Shown here: positions 17,209 to 26,462 of the stretch, in pieces
How positions within the stretch are numbered: position 1 is the stretch's first letter
How the letters are laid out: each line of letters begins with the position of its first letter
Origin: Proteus vulgaris
GTDB taxonomy: Bacteria > Pseudomonadota > Gammaproteobacteria > Enterobacterales > Enterobacteriaceae
Direction: 5' to 3'
Assembly (NCBI RefSeq): GCF_016239305.1
Contig: NZ_JAEHOQ010000002.1
Location: forward strand, 186,001 to 250,000
DNA: 64,000 bases
Program-made: the position numbers and the translations under genes
Notes under the pieces: model-generated
The model's database searches: none
What the model was told of the DNA's origin: nothing
What the model saw: the letters and a program-made list of their open reading frames with translations, nothing else

Positions 17209-18420
17209 TTAGCCTTGCATCAACTCAATTAACAAAGAACCGTTGTACAAAGCCTCTTTAACCAATGAAGCCGCTGGTAATGTACCTTTATTTCTTAACT
17301 CTGTTTCTTCAATAGTTAGTGATTGTACGTAACGAGGCATGGCCTGATTTTGAACATGATTCAAAATTAATGGGAAAAGAATGGATTTAGCTCGACAAAG
17401 AGGCGAACCAATTAATATTTTTTGCGGATTAAAAATATTAATCATCACGGCAAGAATAAAGCCTAATCGCTGTGCAACTAAATGCACTACTTCAAGAGCT
17501 TGTTTATCTCCAACTAATATTGCATCACACAATGTTTCAATTGTAATAGGATATTTGTTTAGCAACGAGGTGGGATCGTCTTGCGCTAATAATTGGGCTT
17601 TTTTAATTAATTGAGGAATAGCAATTTCGGTTTCTAAACACCCTTTCGACCCACAATAACAGCTGTTTTCAGAGTCGGTGACTTTAGTGTGCCCAATTTC
17701 AACCGCACTGTGACTATGAGAATGCAATGTCCTCCCATTACTAATCACACCAGCACCTACAATGTCATCAATGACAATTTGCAAAACATCTGAATTGTTT
17801 TTTGCCGCACCATATAAAGATTCAGCCATTGTCCAGGCAGTGACACTATGTTGCAAGAAAACGGAAACGCCTGTTTTTTCATGAATTTTATCGGCAAGAG
17901 GAACATCTTTAATATCGTAATAAGGGGAACTATGAATAACCCCACTAATGGGATCAATAATCGCATTCATTGTAATACTAATGGCAGTCAATCTTTCAAC
18001 ATTTGATTGATAGCGTTCAAAAAACTTATCAATAGCAAGTAAAAAGTGAGTAAGAAAGTTATCACTGTTCTCTTTAGGAAAATCAAAAGTGTCTTCTATA
18101 ACAAGTTTACTATCTAGTTCTCTTAAACTAAAAAGTAAATTACCTTTATTGACTCGAATACAGAGAAATTGCCACCCTTGGCTTTCAAGTTTTAACCCTA
18201 CTGCAGGTCGGCCACGAAACCCCACATCCGGAAACTCAGTTTCATGAATAAGATGAGCTTCAACTAATTCTCGCGTAATTTTGGTAATACTCGCAGGAGC
18301 CAGTTCTGCTTTTTTTGACAGTGAAATACGAGAAATGGGGCCATGTTCATCAATTAAACGAAATACTGTGCCAAGATTAAATTGTTTTACGTGATCGATG
18401 TGGCTAGGTTGGTTCCCCAT
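17209..18420 (-). CDS. mlc: Global sugar-metabolism repressor Mlc (DgsA), ROK family
   Basis: A 403-aa ROK-family repressor. The N-terminal winged HTH has LSKKAELAPASITKITREL. The ROK domain has the zinc site CYCGSKGCLETE, preceded by VEIGHTKV with the His ligand, and the C-terminal NIFNPQKILIGSPL. In enterics Mlc represses ptsG, ptsHI and manXYZ and is sequestered by glucose-transporting PtsG. The glycine-rich NTP/sugar loop (VIDDIVGAGVISNG) is present but slightly divergent. It lies 196 bases upstream of bioD2 on the same strand. Confidence 0.95.
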   Translation of the reverse strand: MGNQPSHIDHVKQFNLGTVFRLIDEHGPISRISLSKKAELAPASITKITRELVEAHLIHETEFPDVGFRGRPAVGLKLESQGWQFLCIRVNKGNLLFSLRELDSKLVIEDTFDFPKENSDNFLTHFLLAIDKFFERYQSNVERLTAISITMNAIIDPISGVIHSSPYYDIKDVPLADKIHEKTGVSVFLQHSVTAWTMAESLYGAAKNNSDVLQIVIDDIVGAGVISNGRTLHSHSHSAVEIGHTKVTDSENSCYCGSKGCLETEIAIPQLIKKAQLLAQDDPTSLLNKYPITIETLCDAILVGDKQALEVVHLVAQRLGFILAVMINIFNPQKILIGSPLCRAKSILFPLILNHVQNQAMPRYVQSLTIEETELRNKGTLPAASLVKEALYNGSLLIELMQG

Positions 18421-18549
18421 TGAATGTCATCCTTCATTAAGAAGCCGTAATTAATTCGAGGCTCCAAATAATTCATTACCGATTATGTCGTCAATTTGTG
18501 ATAATTGTACAATAATTACATAAAAAGCGTGATCAAAAACACAGATAAA

Positions 18550-19464
18550 TCAAGATTTTTGGTGATCTAAGATATTTTTTAACAACAATTGCGTTAATCG
18601 ATTCGCCGCCGCGGGTATTGTCCGTTTTTTATGTGAAACCAACCAAACTTCAGAAAATGCTTGTGAATTAGCGAAGTGTAGATAATGTACGCCATCTACT
18701 TTCATTCGAGTAAAAGATTTAGTCACAATTGAGATACCTAATCCTGCTGCAACTAACCCTAAAATCGTCATAGCTTCACCAGCTTCTTGTGCAATAGTTG
18801 GCGTAATCCCTGACAAACTCAATAATTGAATAATTTCATCATAAAGAGCTGTGCCTACATCTCTTTCAAAGAAAACAAAAGGATACTGCCCAATATCTTG
18901 AATATTGACTCCCGTTTCTTTGTAAGCAAGTAATGGATGCCCTTCATAAACAGCTAAAATAAAAGGCTCTCGAAACAACAGCTGGTGGTGCAAATTTTCG
19001 GGTAATGTGGTGTTTCGCATAATACCCAGATCAATACGCCCTGTAAGCAATGGTGAAATTTGTTGTTTTGTATTCATTTGATGCATATGAATACCAACTT
19101 CAGGATAATTTTCTCTAAATTGCCGTAAACTTAGCGTTACTAAGTGCATAAAAGGTGTCGTTGATGTAAAACCTATAGATATTTCACCTAACTCACCTTT
19201 TTCCATTCTAGCTGCACGTATTGCGGCTGCGTTGACCTGTGCCATAATTTGGTAAGACTCTTTTAAAAACATTTGTCCCGCCGGTGTTAGTGCAACAGAA
19301 CGATTAGTTCGTTCTAAAAGCCTGGCCCCTATTTCACTTTCAAGTGCTTGTATCTGTTGGCTCAACGGGGGTTGAGAAATATTCAATCTTTCTGCTGCTT
19401 TGCCAAAATGAAGTTCTTCAGCTACAGCAATAAAATAACGTAAATGCCTCAATTCAATATTCAT
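18550..19464 (-). CDS. ynfL: LysR-family regulator YnfL
   Basis: A 304-aa LysR regulator starting MNIELRHLRYFIAVAEELHF, with HTH GKAAERLNISQPPLSQQIQA and a complete effector domain (EISIGFTSTTPFMHLVTLSL). It is divergent from the MFS gene ynfM with 125 bases between the starts, the usual LysR-target layout, so it probably controls that exporter. Synteny with E. coli ynfL-ynfM is clear. The ligand is unknown. Confidence 0.92.
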   Translation of the reverse strand: MNIELRHLRYFIAVAEELHFGKAAERLNISQPPLSQQIQALESEIGARLLERTNRSVALTPAGQMFLKESYQIMAQVNAAAIRAARMEKGELGEISIGFTSTTPFMHLVTLSLRQFRENYPEVGIHMHQMNTKQQISPLLTGRIDLGIMRNTTLPENLHHQLLFREPFILAVYEGHPLLAYKETGVNIQDIGQYPFVFFERDVGTALYDEIIQLLSLSGITPTIAQEAGEAMTILGLVAAGLGISIVTKSFTRMKVDGVHYLHFANSQAFSEVWLVSHKKRTIPAAANRLTQLLLKNILDHQKS

Positions 19465-19589
19465 ATTTCTCTCTCTTTATCATTGATACTTTAAAAGTCT
19501 TATTTCTAATGATTAATATATTAGACAAAAAAATCAAATATTTCTAACATTGACATAAATCAAATTTAAGTAATGGAAGTTTAATCAAT

Positions 19590-20873
19590 ATGGATACTCA
19601 CGAAATAGACAGTAAAAGTTTGAGCTTAGGCACTGATATTTCAGACAATACATCATCGATAGAAAAGCCAGCTCACCGCCAATCTAACCCTAAACACTAT
19701 ATTCAACGTGATGATGCATTGTATATAAAAGTGACAGTGTCATTTTTTATGGTTGGCTTAGCGACATTTGCCTTACTCTATTTTGTGCAACCCATATTAC
19801 CAGTGTTATCTAGCGAGTTTTCTGTCAGTCCAGCAACCAGTAGTCTAGCGCTCTCACTTTCAACCGCATTAATGGCATGTGGTTTATTAATCACTGGCCC
19901 TCTTTCCGACGCTTTTGGTCGTAAAAATGTCATGGTCATCGCACTGTTTTGTGCCGCATTTTTTACATTATTAAGTGCAACAATGAATAGTTGGACAGGC
20001 ATTTTAATTACTCGCGCCTTAGTGGGGCTTTCATTAAGTGGTGTTGCTGCGGTAGCAATGACCTATTTAAGCGAAGAGATCCATCCTGCTTATTTAGCGC
20101 TATCAATGGGGTTATATATTAGTGGTAACTCTATTGGTGGTATGAGTGGTCGTGTTATTACTGGGGTATTAAGTGATTATTACTCTTGGCGTTTATCTGT
20201 TGTTATTCTTGGCATTTTTGCACTGTTTGCTGCTGTAATTTTCTGGAAAATATTACCTGCTTCTCAGCATTTTAGGCCAACCACATTAAAACCGCGAAAC
20301 CTTCTTATTACCACCAAACTGCATTTTAGAGATAAAGGATTACCTCTTTTATTTATTGAAGGTGGTTTATTAATGGGAGGATTTGTCACTTTATTTAACT
20401 ACATTGGCTACCGTTTGTTAGATGCTCCCTATTCATTAAGTCAGACAACGGTAGGTTTGATTTCCATTGTCTATTTAAGTGGCACTTATAGTGCATCAAA
20501 AGCAGGATTACTAACCACTAAATATGGTTTAGGTAAAGTATTTATTGCGGGTATTTCAATGATGTTAATTGGAATACTGATCACCTTGATTGAATCACTA
20601 CCTGTTATTTTCGTCGGTATGCTTATCTTAACAACAGGTTTTTTTGCAGCTCATGCTGTAGCAAGTAGTTGGGTTGGTCGTCGCGCTAAACGAGGACGAG
20701 CTCAAGCTTCTTCACTTTATCTCTTTACTTACTATGCGGGCTCTAGCCTTGCGGGTACGGTCGGTGGCCTGTTTTGGGTAAGTTCTGGTTGGCTGGGTGT
20801 TGGCTTATTTATTGCAATTTTAATGTTAGTCGCCTTGTTGATCGCATTACATTTAAATAAAGTTGCCCAATAA
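19590..20873 (+). CDS. ynfM: MFS transporter YnfM
   Basis: A 427-aa major-facilitator protein with 12 membrane segments after a hydrophilic N-terminal tail of about 45 residues. Motif A-like sequence GPLSDAFGRKNVMVIALF lies after segment 2, and the second-half VASSWVGRRAKRGRAQASSL is typical of the YnfM/arabinose-efflux-like group. It is a probable drug or metabolite exporter; the substrate is unknown. It is divergent from its likely regulator gene ynfL. Confidence 0.9.
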   Translation: MDTHEIDSKSLSLGTDISDNTSSIEKPAHRQSNPKHYIQRDDALYIKVTVSFFMVGLATFALLYFVQPILPVLSSEFSVSPATSSLALSLSTALMACGLLITGPLSDAFGRKNVMVIALFCAAFFTLLSATMNSWTGILITRALVGLSLSGVAAVAMTYLSEEIHPAYLALSMGLYISGNSIGGMSGRVITGVLSDYYSWRLSVVILGIFALFAAVIFWKILPASQHFRPTTLKPRNLLITTKLHFRDKGLPLLFIEGGLLMGGFVTLFNYIGYRLLDAPYSLSQTTVGLISIVYLSGTYSASKAGLLTTKYGLGKVFIAGISMMLIGILITLIESLPVIFVGMLILTTGFFAAHAVASSWVGRRAKRGRAQASSLYLFTYYAGSSLAGTVGGLFWVSSGWLGVGLFIAILMLVALLIALHLNKVAQ

Positions 20874-20985
20874 ACATGTAAACTATAATAATAAAGTACG
20901 AAAGCAGGCTAACACCCTTTAGTCTTGTTGATCTCGTATTCTTTTCATAAGGTATAAGCCTATACTTTTGAGAAGGATTAGCACC

Positions 20986-21126
20986 ATGTTTAAAATTAAA
21001 CTGCCTATCGCTCTGCTCTTTGTTCTTTTTACGTCAATTGCCAGTGCGTCTACAAAAAGCTGTCCGCCAACAAAACCCGACTGCAATACAATTCAAAACA
21101 CAATATATTCGGTGAGTGAAAAATAA
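20986..21126 (+). CDS. Small secreted 46-aa peptide with two cysteines
   Basis: A good ribosome site (AGAAGGATTAGCACC) precedes an ATG encoding the signal peptide MFKIKLPIALLFVLFTSIAS with cleavage near ASA. The mature part is about 25 residues and contains TKSCPPTKPDCNTI. The two cysteines could form a disulfide. No family is recognised. It lies between ynfM and the tus regulatory region; the palindrome at 21197-21228 could act as its terminator. Confidence 0.6.
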   Translation: MFKIKLPIALLFVLFTSIASASTKSCPPTKPDCNTIQNTIYSVSEK

Positions 21127-21196
21127 GCCAAAATTGTATATAAAATCACCGACAATCTTCTTTTTAAGAAAAATAGCATTAAAATATGCCCTTTTT

Positions 21197-21228
21197 ACGG
21201 TATACTGTATATAAACACAGTATACCGT
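21197..21228. promoter_or_regulatory. LexA (SOS) box within a 12-bp palindrome upstream of tus
   Basis: Positions 21203-21222 read TACTGTATATAAACACAGTA. Both pentamers, TACTG and CAGTA, match the enterobacterial LexA consensus exactly, and there are only two differences in the 10-base AT core. The palindrome extends outward as ACGGTATACTGT / ACAGTATACCGT. The only downstream gene is tus, whose ATG is 110 bases away. The palindrome is followed by ATTTTT, so a terminator role for the upstream small gene is an alternative. Confidence 0.75.
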
Positions 21229-21298
21229 ATTTTTGGCATTTTCCTCTGTTAAGCGATGTACTTTTCACTGAAGCTAATGTATTGTTTTAAACAAAGGC

Positions 21299-21321
21299 TA
21301 ATTGTATGTTGTAACTAATAT
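21299..21321 (+). other. Ter replication-fork arrest site
   Basis: The core GTATGTTGTAACTAA (21304-21318) is identical to E. coli Ter sites, and the key G-C pair at Ter position 6 (G21304) is kept. The 3' end CTAATAT resembles TerC. It lies 10 bases before the tus ATG, as TerB does in E. coli, so Tus binding should also repress tus. The non-permissive face is to the left, so forks moving left to right would be stopped. Confidence 0.92.
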
Positions 21322-21331
21322 AGGTATTAAG

Positions 21332-22261
21332 ATGAGTCGATATGATTTAATTGAGCAATTCAATCTTTGTTTCCAGCAATTAGAAACTGAGATTAAAATG
21401 CTAACGGATGTGTTGAAAAATCTAACCTTATTGCCATCAGCCGTATTTGAATTGCCTGAAGTGAGCAAAGAAGAAGAACATGATGACGTCGTTAGAGTGA
21501 CAGTGTCACCTATTTATGATGAAGAAGCCCGTGAACTTACCTTAAAACTCATGGCCAACCTGTTTATTTATGATAATGCACCGCATATCAGCAGTAAGCG
21601 CGCGATTCGTTTACCTGGCGTGCTCTGCTTTAGTACCAGCAACGCTGAGTTTAAGTCAGTAAAAGAGGATGTTGAGCGTATTAACTTATTAAAAAAACAG
21701 CTTTCTGATATCGTGACTAAAGAGTCTGGGATTTCTAAAGAAGAACGTTTTGATTTTGTTCATAATCAGTTAAAAGGCCTAATCACACTAAATGCTTATC
21801 GCACCCTCACCTTGTTGTCTGATCCTGATACAGTGCGTTTTGGTTGGGCAAATAAAAATATTATTAAAAATTTAACGCGCAATGACGTACTAGCTCAATT
21901 AGAGAAAAGTCGAGAAGCCAATCGTGCGGTTCCACCATATACCAGTGAACAATGGGTAGAGCGTATTGATAAAGAGATAATTACCCTTTCCCAATTACCT
22001 GAAAATGCAAAATTAAAAATAAAACGCCCCGTAAAAGTACAACCTATTGCTCGTGTTTGGTACTCAGAGCTTCAAAAACAAGTACAATATGCTTGCCCAT
22101 TACCTTTATTGGCTTTCTATATTGATAAAGAGAGCGATTTTAAACCGATTATTGGCGAACTCCCTGATTATGATGCCGATAACATTCAAATTCGCCATCG
22201 CCCTAAAGCTAAGAAGCTACAGCTGATTATTCCAAGAATGCACTTGTATCTTGAAATATAA
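21332..22261 (+). CDS. tus: DNA replication terminus site-binding protein Tus
   Basis: A 309-aa Ter-binding protein, the same length as E. coli Tus. The start MSRYDLIEQFNLCFQQLETE is followed by highly conserved blocks RLPGVLCFST, GLITLNAYRTLTLLSDPDTV, RFGWANKNIIKNL, NAKLKIKRPVKVQPIARVWY and YDADNIQIRHRPKA. These include the DNA-contacting strands and the C6-lock region. The ATG at 21332 was chosen over an upstream TTG at 21302 that would translate through the Ter site. It is convergent with the small gene after fumC. Confidence 0.97.
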   Translation: MSRYDLIEQFNLCFQQLETEIKMLTDVLKNLTLLPSAVFELPEVSKEEEHDDVVRVTVSPIYDEEARELTLKLMANLFIYDNAPHISSKRAIRLPGVLCFSTSNAEFKSVKEDVERINLLKKQLSDIVTKESGISKEERFDFVHNQLKGLITLNAYRTLTLLSDPDTVRFGWANKNIIKNLTRNDVLAQLEKSREANRAVPPYTSEQWVERIDKEIITLSQLPENAKLKIKRPVKVQPIARVWYSELQKQVQYACPLPLLAFYIDKESDFKPIIGELPDYDADNIQIRHRPKAKKLQLIIPRMHLYLEI

Positions 22262-22273
22262 TCAATTTAAAAA

Positions 22274-22690
22274 TTAATTAATGAGCTTAATTGAACTTCC
22301 TTGAAGAATTTGTATAAGATAATCATTAAGATGAGTAAATTGATCATCTTCAATTTTCAAATCAATGGTGATCACGAGATTATTTTTTAATACAAAAATA
22401 ATTTTCTCTCGTGTTAATGTAATATGCTCAAGGCTATTAATGGCTTCTATATCAGATAAATGCGTCATTAAACCGATGGAATTATCAATATCTTCTTCTT
22501 CCTCATCAAATCTTGAAAGAATAACAAAGAGCTCAGGTGAAACAGGATCATCCCCTATTCCAATAATAGTGACATCATCTTCAACGTAACAATTTACTTC
22601 AGTTGCAGTAAAAATAATTTCTTCATTCATTATTGTCATCCCAAAACGATCTAAAAATCCCGCCATCATAGCGGGATTTAATTTCTGCAT
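22274..22690 (-). CDS. Hypothetical acidic protein downstream of fumC
   Basis: A 138-aa acidic cytoplasmic protein with mixed beta strands, including ITLTREKIIFVLKNNLVITI and an acidic run FDEEEEDIDNS. It starts 20 bases after the fumC stop on the same strand, so it is probably cotranscribed. An internal ATG at 22630 (MNEEIIFTATEV) has as good a case as the listed start. It is not recognised; an immunity-like role is possible but unsupported. It ends 12 bases from tus (convergent). Confidence 0.6.
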   Translation of the reverse strand: MQKLNPAMMAGFLDRFGMTIMNEEIIFTATEVNCYVEDDVTIIGIGDDPVSPELFVILSRFDEEEEDIDNSIGLMTHLSDIEAINSLEHITLTREKIIFVLKNNLVITIDLKIEDDQFTHLNDYLIQILQGSSIKLIN

Positions 22691-22710
22691 TAAATAAGTA
22701 TTAAATATAC

Positions 22711-24108
22711 TTATTTTTTCATGCTACCAACCATATCTTCTGGACGAACCCAGCTATCAAATTCTTCCGATGTGAGGTAATTCAGTTTCAGCGCAGACTC
22801 TTTCAACGTTAAGCCTTCTTTATGCGCTTTCTTCGCAATTTCAGCCGCTTTATCATAGCCAATATGTGTATTTAATGCAGTCACTAGCATTAATGATTCA
22901 TGCAGTAATTTATTGATACGTTCACGATTTGGCTCAATACCAATTGCACAGTGTTCATTGAAACTACGCATACCATCAGCCAGTAAACGAACTGATTGTA
23001 AGAAATTATCAATGATCATTGGACGATAAACGTTCAATTCAAAGTTACCTGATGCGCCACCAATATTAATAGCAACGTCATTACCCATAACTTGAGCACA
23101 TAACATTGTTAATGCTTCACATTGTGTTGGGTTAACTTTACCTGGCATGATTGAACTACCTGGCTCATTTTCTGGAATAGCAATTTCACCAATACCACAA
23201 CGAGGACCAGAGGCTAACCAACGCACGTCATTAGCAATCTTCATTAATGAGGAAGCCAAACCTTTTAATGCACCATGTGAATGAACTAATGCATCACAAG
23301 TTGCTAGCGCTTCAAATTTATTAGGCGCAGTTACAAATGGTTGACCTGATAATTCAGCGATACGTTTAGCCACACGAACAGCGTATTCTGGATGAGTATT
23401 TAAACCTGTTCCAACGGCTGTCCCCCCCAGAGCTAACTCGCAAACATGAGGAACAGAATCATCGATATGTTTGATGCTGTGCTCAAGCATAGCCGCCCAA
23501 CCAGAGATCTCTTGACCTAATGTCAGCGGTGTCGCGTCTTGCAGGTGAGTACGACCAATTTTAACGATGTCATGGAAAGCTTCTGCTTTCTCTTTGAATA
23601 CTTTCAGCAGTGATTTTAATTCTGGCAATAAATCCTGACGTAATGCAATAACAGCAGCGACATGCATGGCAGTTGGGAACACATCATTTGAACTTTGACT
23701 TTTATTAACATCATCATTCGGATGGATTTTGCGCTCCATGCCACGGATACCACCAAGGATCTCACTACCACGGTTAGCTAACACTTCATTCATATTCATA
23801 TTTGATTGAGTGCCAGAACCTGTCTGCCAGATTGCTAATGGGAATTCAGTTGGATGTTTACCTGCTAACACTTCATCGGCTGCTGCAATAATTGCGTCAG
23901 CACGTTCTTTAGGTAATAAACCTAAATCCATGTTAACACCAGCGGCTGCTTTTTTAGTAATAGCAAGCGCATGGATAAGTGCAACAGGCATTTTCTCAAC
24001 TGAAATACGGAAGTGTTCAAGAGAACGTTGCGTTTGAGCTCCCCATAACTGGTCAGCGGGTACTTCGATTTGTCCCATTGAGTCTTTTTCAATGCGAGTG
24101 GCTGCCAT
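22711..24108 (-). CDS. fumC: Fumarate hydratase class II FumC
   Basis: A 465-aa iron-independent fumarase that interconverts fumarate and malate in the TCA cycle. The signature [20 protein letters not shown] with the flexible catalytic loop, [31 protein letters not shown] and [20 protein letters not shown] are complete. It neighbours tus as in E. coli; fumA is not adjacent here. An AAGGAGATTGAA ribosome site precedes the start. Confidence 0.97.
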   Translation of the reverse strand: MAATRIEKDSMGQIEVPADQLWGAQTQRSLEHFRISVEKMPVALIHALAITKKAAAGVNMDLGLLPKERADAIIAAADEVLAGKHPTEFPLAIWQTGSGTQSNMNMNEVLANRGSEILGGIRGMERKIHPNDDVNKSQSSNDVFPTAMHVAAVIALRQDLLPELKSLLKVFKEKAEAFHDIVKIGRTHLQDATPLTLGQEISGWAAMLEHSIKHIDDSVPHVCELALGGTAVGTGLNTHPEYAVRVAKRIAELSGQPFVTAPNKFEALATCDALVHSHGALKGLASSLMKIANDVRWLASGPRCGIGEIAIPENEPGSSIMPGKVNPTQCEALTMLCAQVMGNDVAINIGGASGNFELNVYRPMIIDNFLQSVRLLADGMRSFNEHCAIGIEPNRERINKLLHESLMLVTALNTHIGYDKAAEIAKKAHKEGLTLKESALKLNYLTSEEFDSWVRPEDMVGSMKK

Positions 24109-24687
24109 TTCAATCTCCTTAAGTACACAGAATAATTGATTAATTCCGAATTACTTTTAGTAAATAACTCGGATACCACTATCATGCCATAAACAGAATA
24201 ATAAATATGAGAGCTAAAGCGAGCTTATGAAATTTATAACAGAATGAAATCTGTTGATTTTTCTGGAAAAATACGGCTAGTCATCTTATTTTATGACTAC
24301 TGTTAGTATTTAAGCTTTCATATTTATATCCATACTTATTATGGGCCTTTATTATTCATCGTAAATAGAATCACATCACAATTAAATATTGTCTAAATCG
24401 AAAAATGAGTAAAAAAAGACGTTTTTAACGCTTATTTAATTTATCTTATAAATCATATCCATTTTGCTTTAAACTCATTATGTTAGCGAGTAACTAAGTA
24501 AGTTCTGATTGCGATTTTATTCCACTAAATCTATATTTACAGTTAATATAGGTGGCGATGTATATATGTGGATTATCTATATTTAAATTTAGTAAAATTT
24601 ATCACCAATTTATCGGGTTGTTTAAGGGTTACAAAACAGCCTTTATAACGTACATCGCCAGATGTACACAGAGGATGGACTAGAATT
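24109..24687. other. 579-bp intergenic region between fumC and ydgA
   Basis: This AT-rich region separates divergent fumC and ydgA and should hold both promoters. The only structure seen is GGCGATGTA (24554-24562), which is complementary to TACATCGCC (24651-24659), 88 bases apart and just before ydgA. If transcribed, it could close a long leader structure. No coding frame is supported. Confidence 0.4.
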
Positions 24688-26382
24688 ATGAAGAAATCGC
24701 TTGTCGCTGTTGGTGTTATCGTCGCACTGGGTGTTGTTTGGACTGGTGCTTCGTGGTACATGGGCAGCAAAATTGAAAGTCGCTTACAGGAAGAAACGAA
24801 ACTAGCTAATGTCCAGTTAGCGCAACTTGCTAAAAATGCACAATTTGGCGCTGATATTAAACTTGAAATTCGTGACTATAAAAAAGGGGTATTCACCTCT
24901 AATGCAGACTTTGCTGTCGTGATTTCAAAAGATGCTAGTGAAGTCGTTGAAGACCAGGATAAAAAAGTTGAAGAGATTATCTTCACTACTGATATTGATC
25001 ACGGTCCATTCCCTCTTTCTGATCTGGCTAAATTTAATTTAGCGCCAAAATTAGCAGCCATGAATAATACGTTGGTCAACAATGATACAACTAAAGAATT
25101 ATTCAAGCTGACTAAAGATAAATCTCTTTTTGATATCCATACTTCTTTGGCTTTTGATGGTGCTGTATCAGGTGAAGCTAAACTGAATCCTATCGATTTC
25201 GCTGAAAACGATAGCACAGTTAAAACGACACCATTAACGATTGAATTCACATCAGACAAAACTGCAACCAACTTCACTACCTCAGTAAAAGGTGATCAAG
25301 TTGTTGTGACTAAAGATGGTGAAGAAACTTTCACAATTAAAAATATTGCAGGTTCTGTCACCGGAACTAAAGTTAATAACGATCAATATTTATTTAATGA
25401 GCAGTTATTAAGCTTTGCTGAAATTACACATACCAGCAAAGATAAAGCGTCAGATTTCTCACTGAAAGATTTCTCTTTAACCACTAATAGCAATATCAAA
25501 GATAAGCTGTTTAATTTAACGCAAACTTATTACTTTAAATCACTGAATGTGGCTGGTTTAGAATTTGGCGCGGGTAAATTTGGCTACTCAATTGATAAAG
25601 CTGACACTGATGCAATGTTGCTGTTAACCAAAGTTTATAACAACTCGTTATTACCTTGGAATAAATACCATTATGGCAACGATGATATGGTAGAAAAAGC
25701 CGTGCGTGATGTACTGGAAAAAGGCTTAGTTTTCCGTATCGATGAAGCGTCTTTAACCAATAAAAGCGGTGCAAGTAAACTAAACTTTAATTTAGACTTA
25801 AATGCGTTTAACGTTAAAGTATTAGAAAGCGAAGAAAAATCACCAGCAGAGTTATTTAACTATCTGTTTAAAAATATCGATTTCAATATTGATTTATCTC
25901 TTCCAATGTTAGCTGAATTCCGTAACACCACTCAATACCTTGATGCGGTTCGTTACCAAGAAACGGCACTAACAGATGCAGAGAAAAAAGAAATCGAAAC
26001 AACAACAGCGGCTGATATTGAACAGTTAAAAACTGAATTACAGCAAAATATCAATCAAATTTCTCAAGATGAGAAAGATGCATTACCTCTGATGCTACTT
26101 GCACAAGACGGCAAAGCATTAAGCCTGAAGCTGAACTATGCCGCAGATAAGTTCACCATGAACGGAAAAACTTATTCATTTGATGAATTTATGGACGTCA
26201 CTCAAGCTCCTCAAATGTTAGGTTTAGCCGCTATGTTATTCGGTATGGGTGCATCATCTTACGATTACGATGACTCTGATTATTCAGAAGAAGGTTATCA
26301 AGAAGAGATGACTGAAGATCCAGCAATTATCGAAGAGCAAGAAATCTTAATTCCTGAGCAGCAACCAGCACAAGCTCAATAA
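24688..26382 (+). CDS. ydgA: YdgA family (DUF945) envelope protein
   Basis: A 564-aa protein anchored by an N-terminal segment (MKKSLVAVGVIVALGVVWTG) followed by ASWYMGSKIESRLQEE, the standard DUF945 start. The rest is a long, periodic periplasmic beta-rich domain ending in an acidic Glu/Tyr/Gln-rich tail. E. coli YdgA is about 500 residues, so the C-terminal tail is longer here. The function is unknown; it is thought to face the periplasm. A strong terminator follows. Confidence 0.9.
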   Translation: MKKSLVAVGVIVALGVVWTGASWYMGSKIESRLQEETKLANVQLAQLAKNAQFGADIKLEIRDYKKGVFTSNADFAVVISKDASEVVEDQDKKVEEIIFTTDIDHGPFPLSDLAKFNLAPKLAAMNNTLVNNDTTKELFKLTKDKSLFDIHTSLAFDGAVSGEAKLNPIDFAENDSTVKTTPLTIEFTSDKTATNFTTSVKGDQVVVTKDGEETFTIKNIAGSVTGTKVNNDQYLFNEQLLSFAEITHTSKDKASDFSLKDFSLTTNSNIKDKLFNLTQTYYFKSLNVAGLEFGAGKFGYSIDKADTDAMLLLTKVYNNSLLPWNKYHYGNDDMVEKAVRDVLEKGLVFRIDEASLTNKSGASKLNFNLDLNAFNVKVLESEEKSPAELFNYLFKNIDFNIDLSLPMLAEFRNTTQYLDAVRYQETALTDAEKKEIETTTAADIEQLKTELQQNINQISQDEKDALPLMLLAQDGKALSLKLNYAADKFTMNGKTYSFDEFMDVTQAPQMLGLAAMLFGMGASSYDYDDSDYSEEGYQEEMTEDPAIIEEQEILIPEQQPAQAQ

Positions 26383-26410
26383 TTAAGTTTCTGTTAAAAC
26401 GACAATTAGA

Positions 26411-26447
26411 AACACCCCATTTGTAAAAATACAATGGGGTGTTTTTT
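26411..26447. terminator. Bidirectional terminator between ydgA and the vWA gene
   Basis: AACACCCCATTTGT pairs with ACAATGGGGTGTT, followed by TTTTTT on the plus strand. It ends 16 bases from the stop of the convergent vWA gene. Confidence 0.85.
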
Positions 26448-26462
26448 TGCTTCGTATTTTAA

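Noticed and set aside
18480-18530. AT-rich partial palindrome between mlc and ynfL
   Set aside because: It is imperfect and does not resemble an Mlc operator, so no regulatory claim is made.
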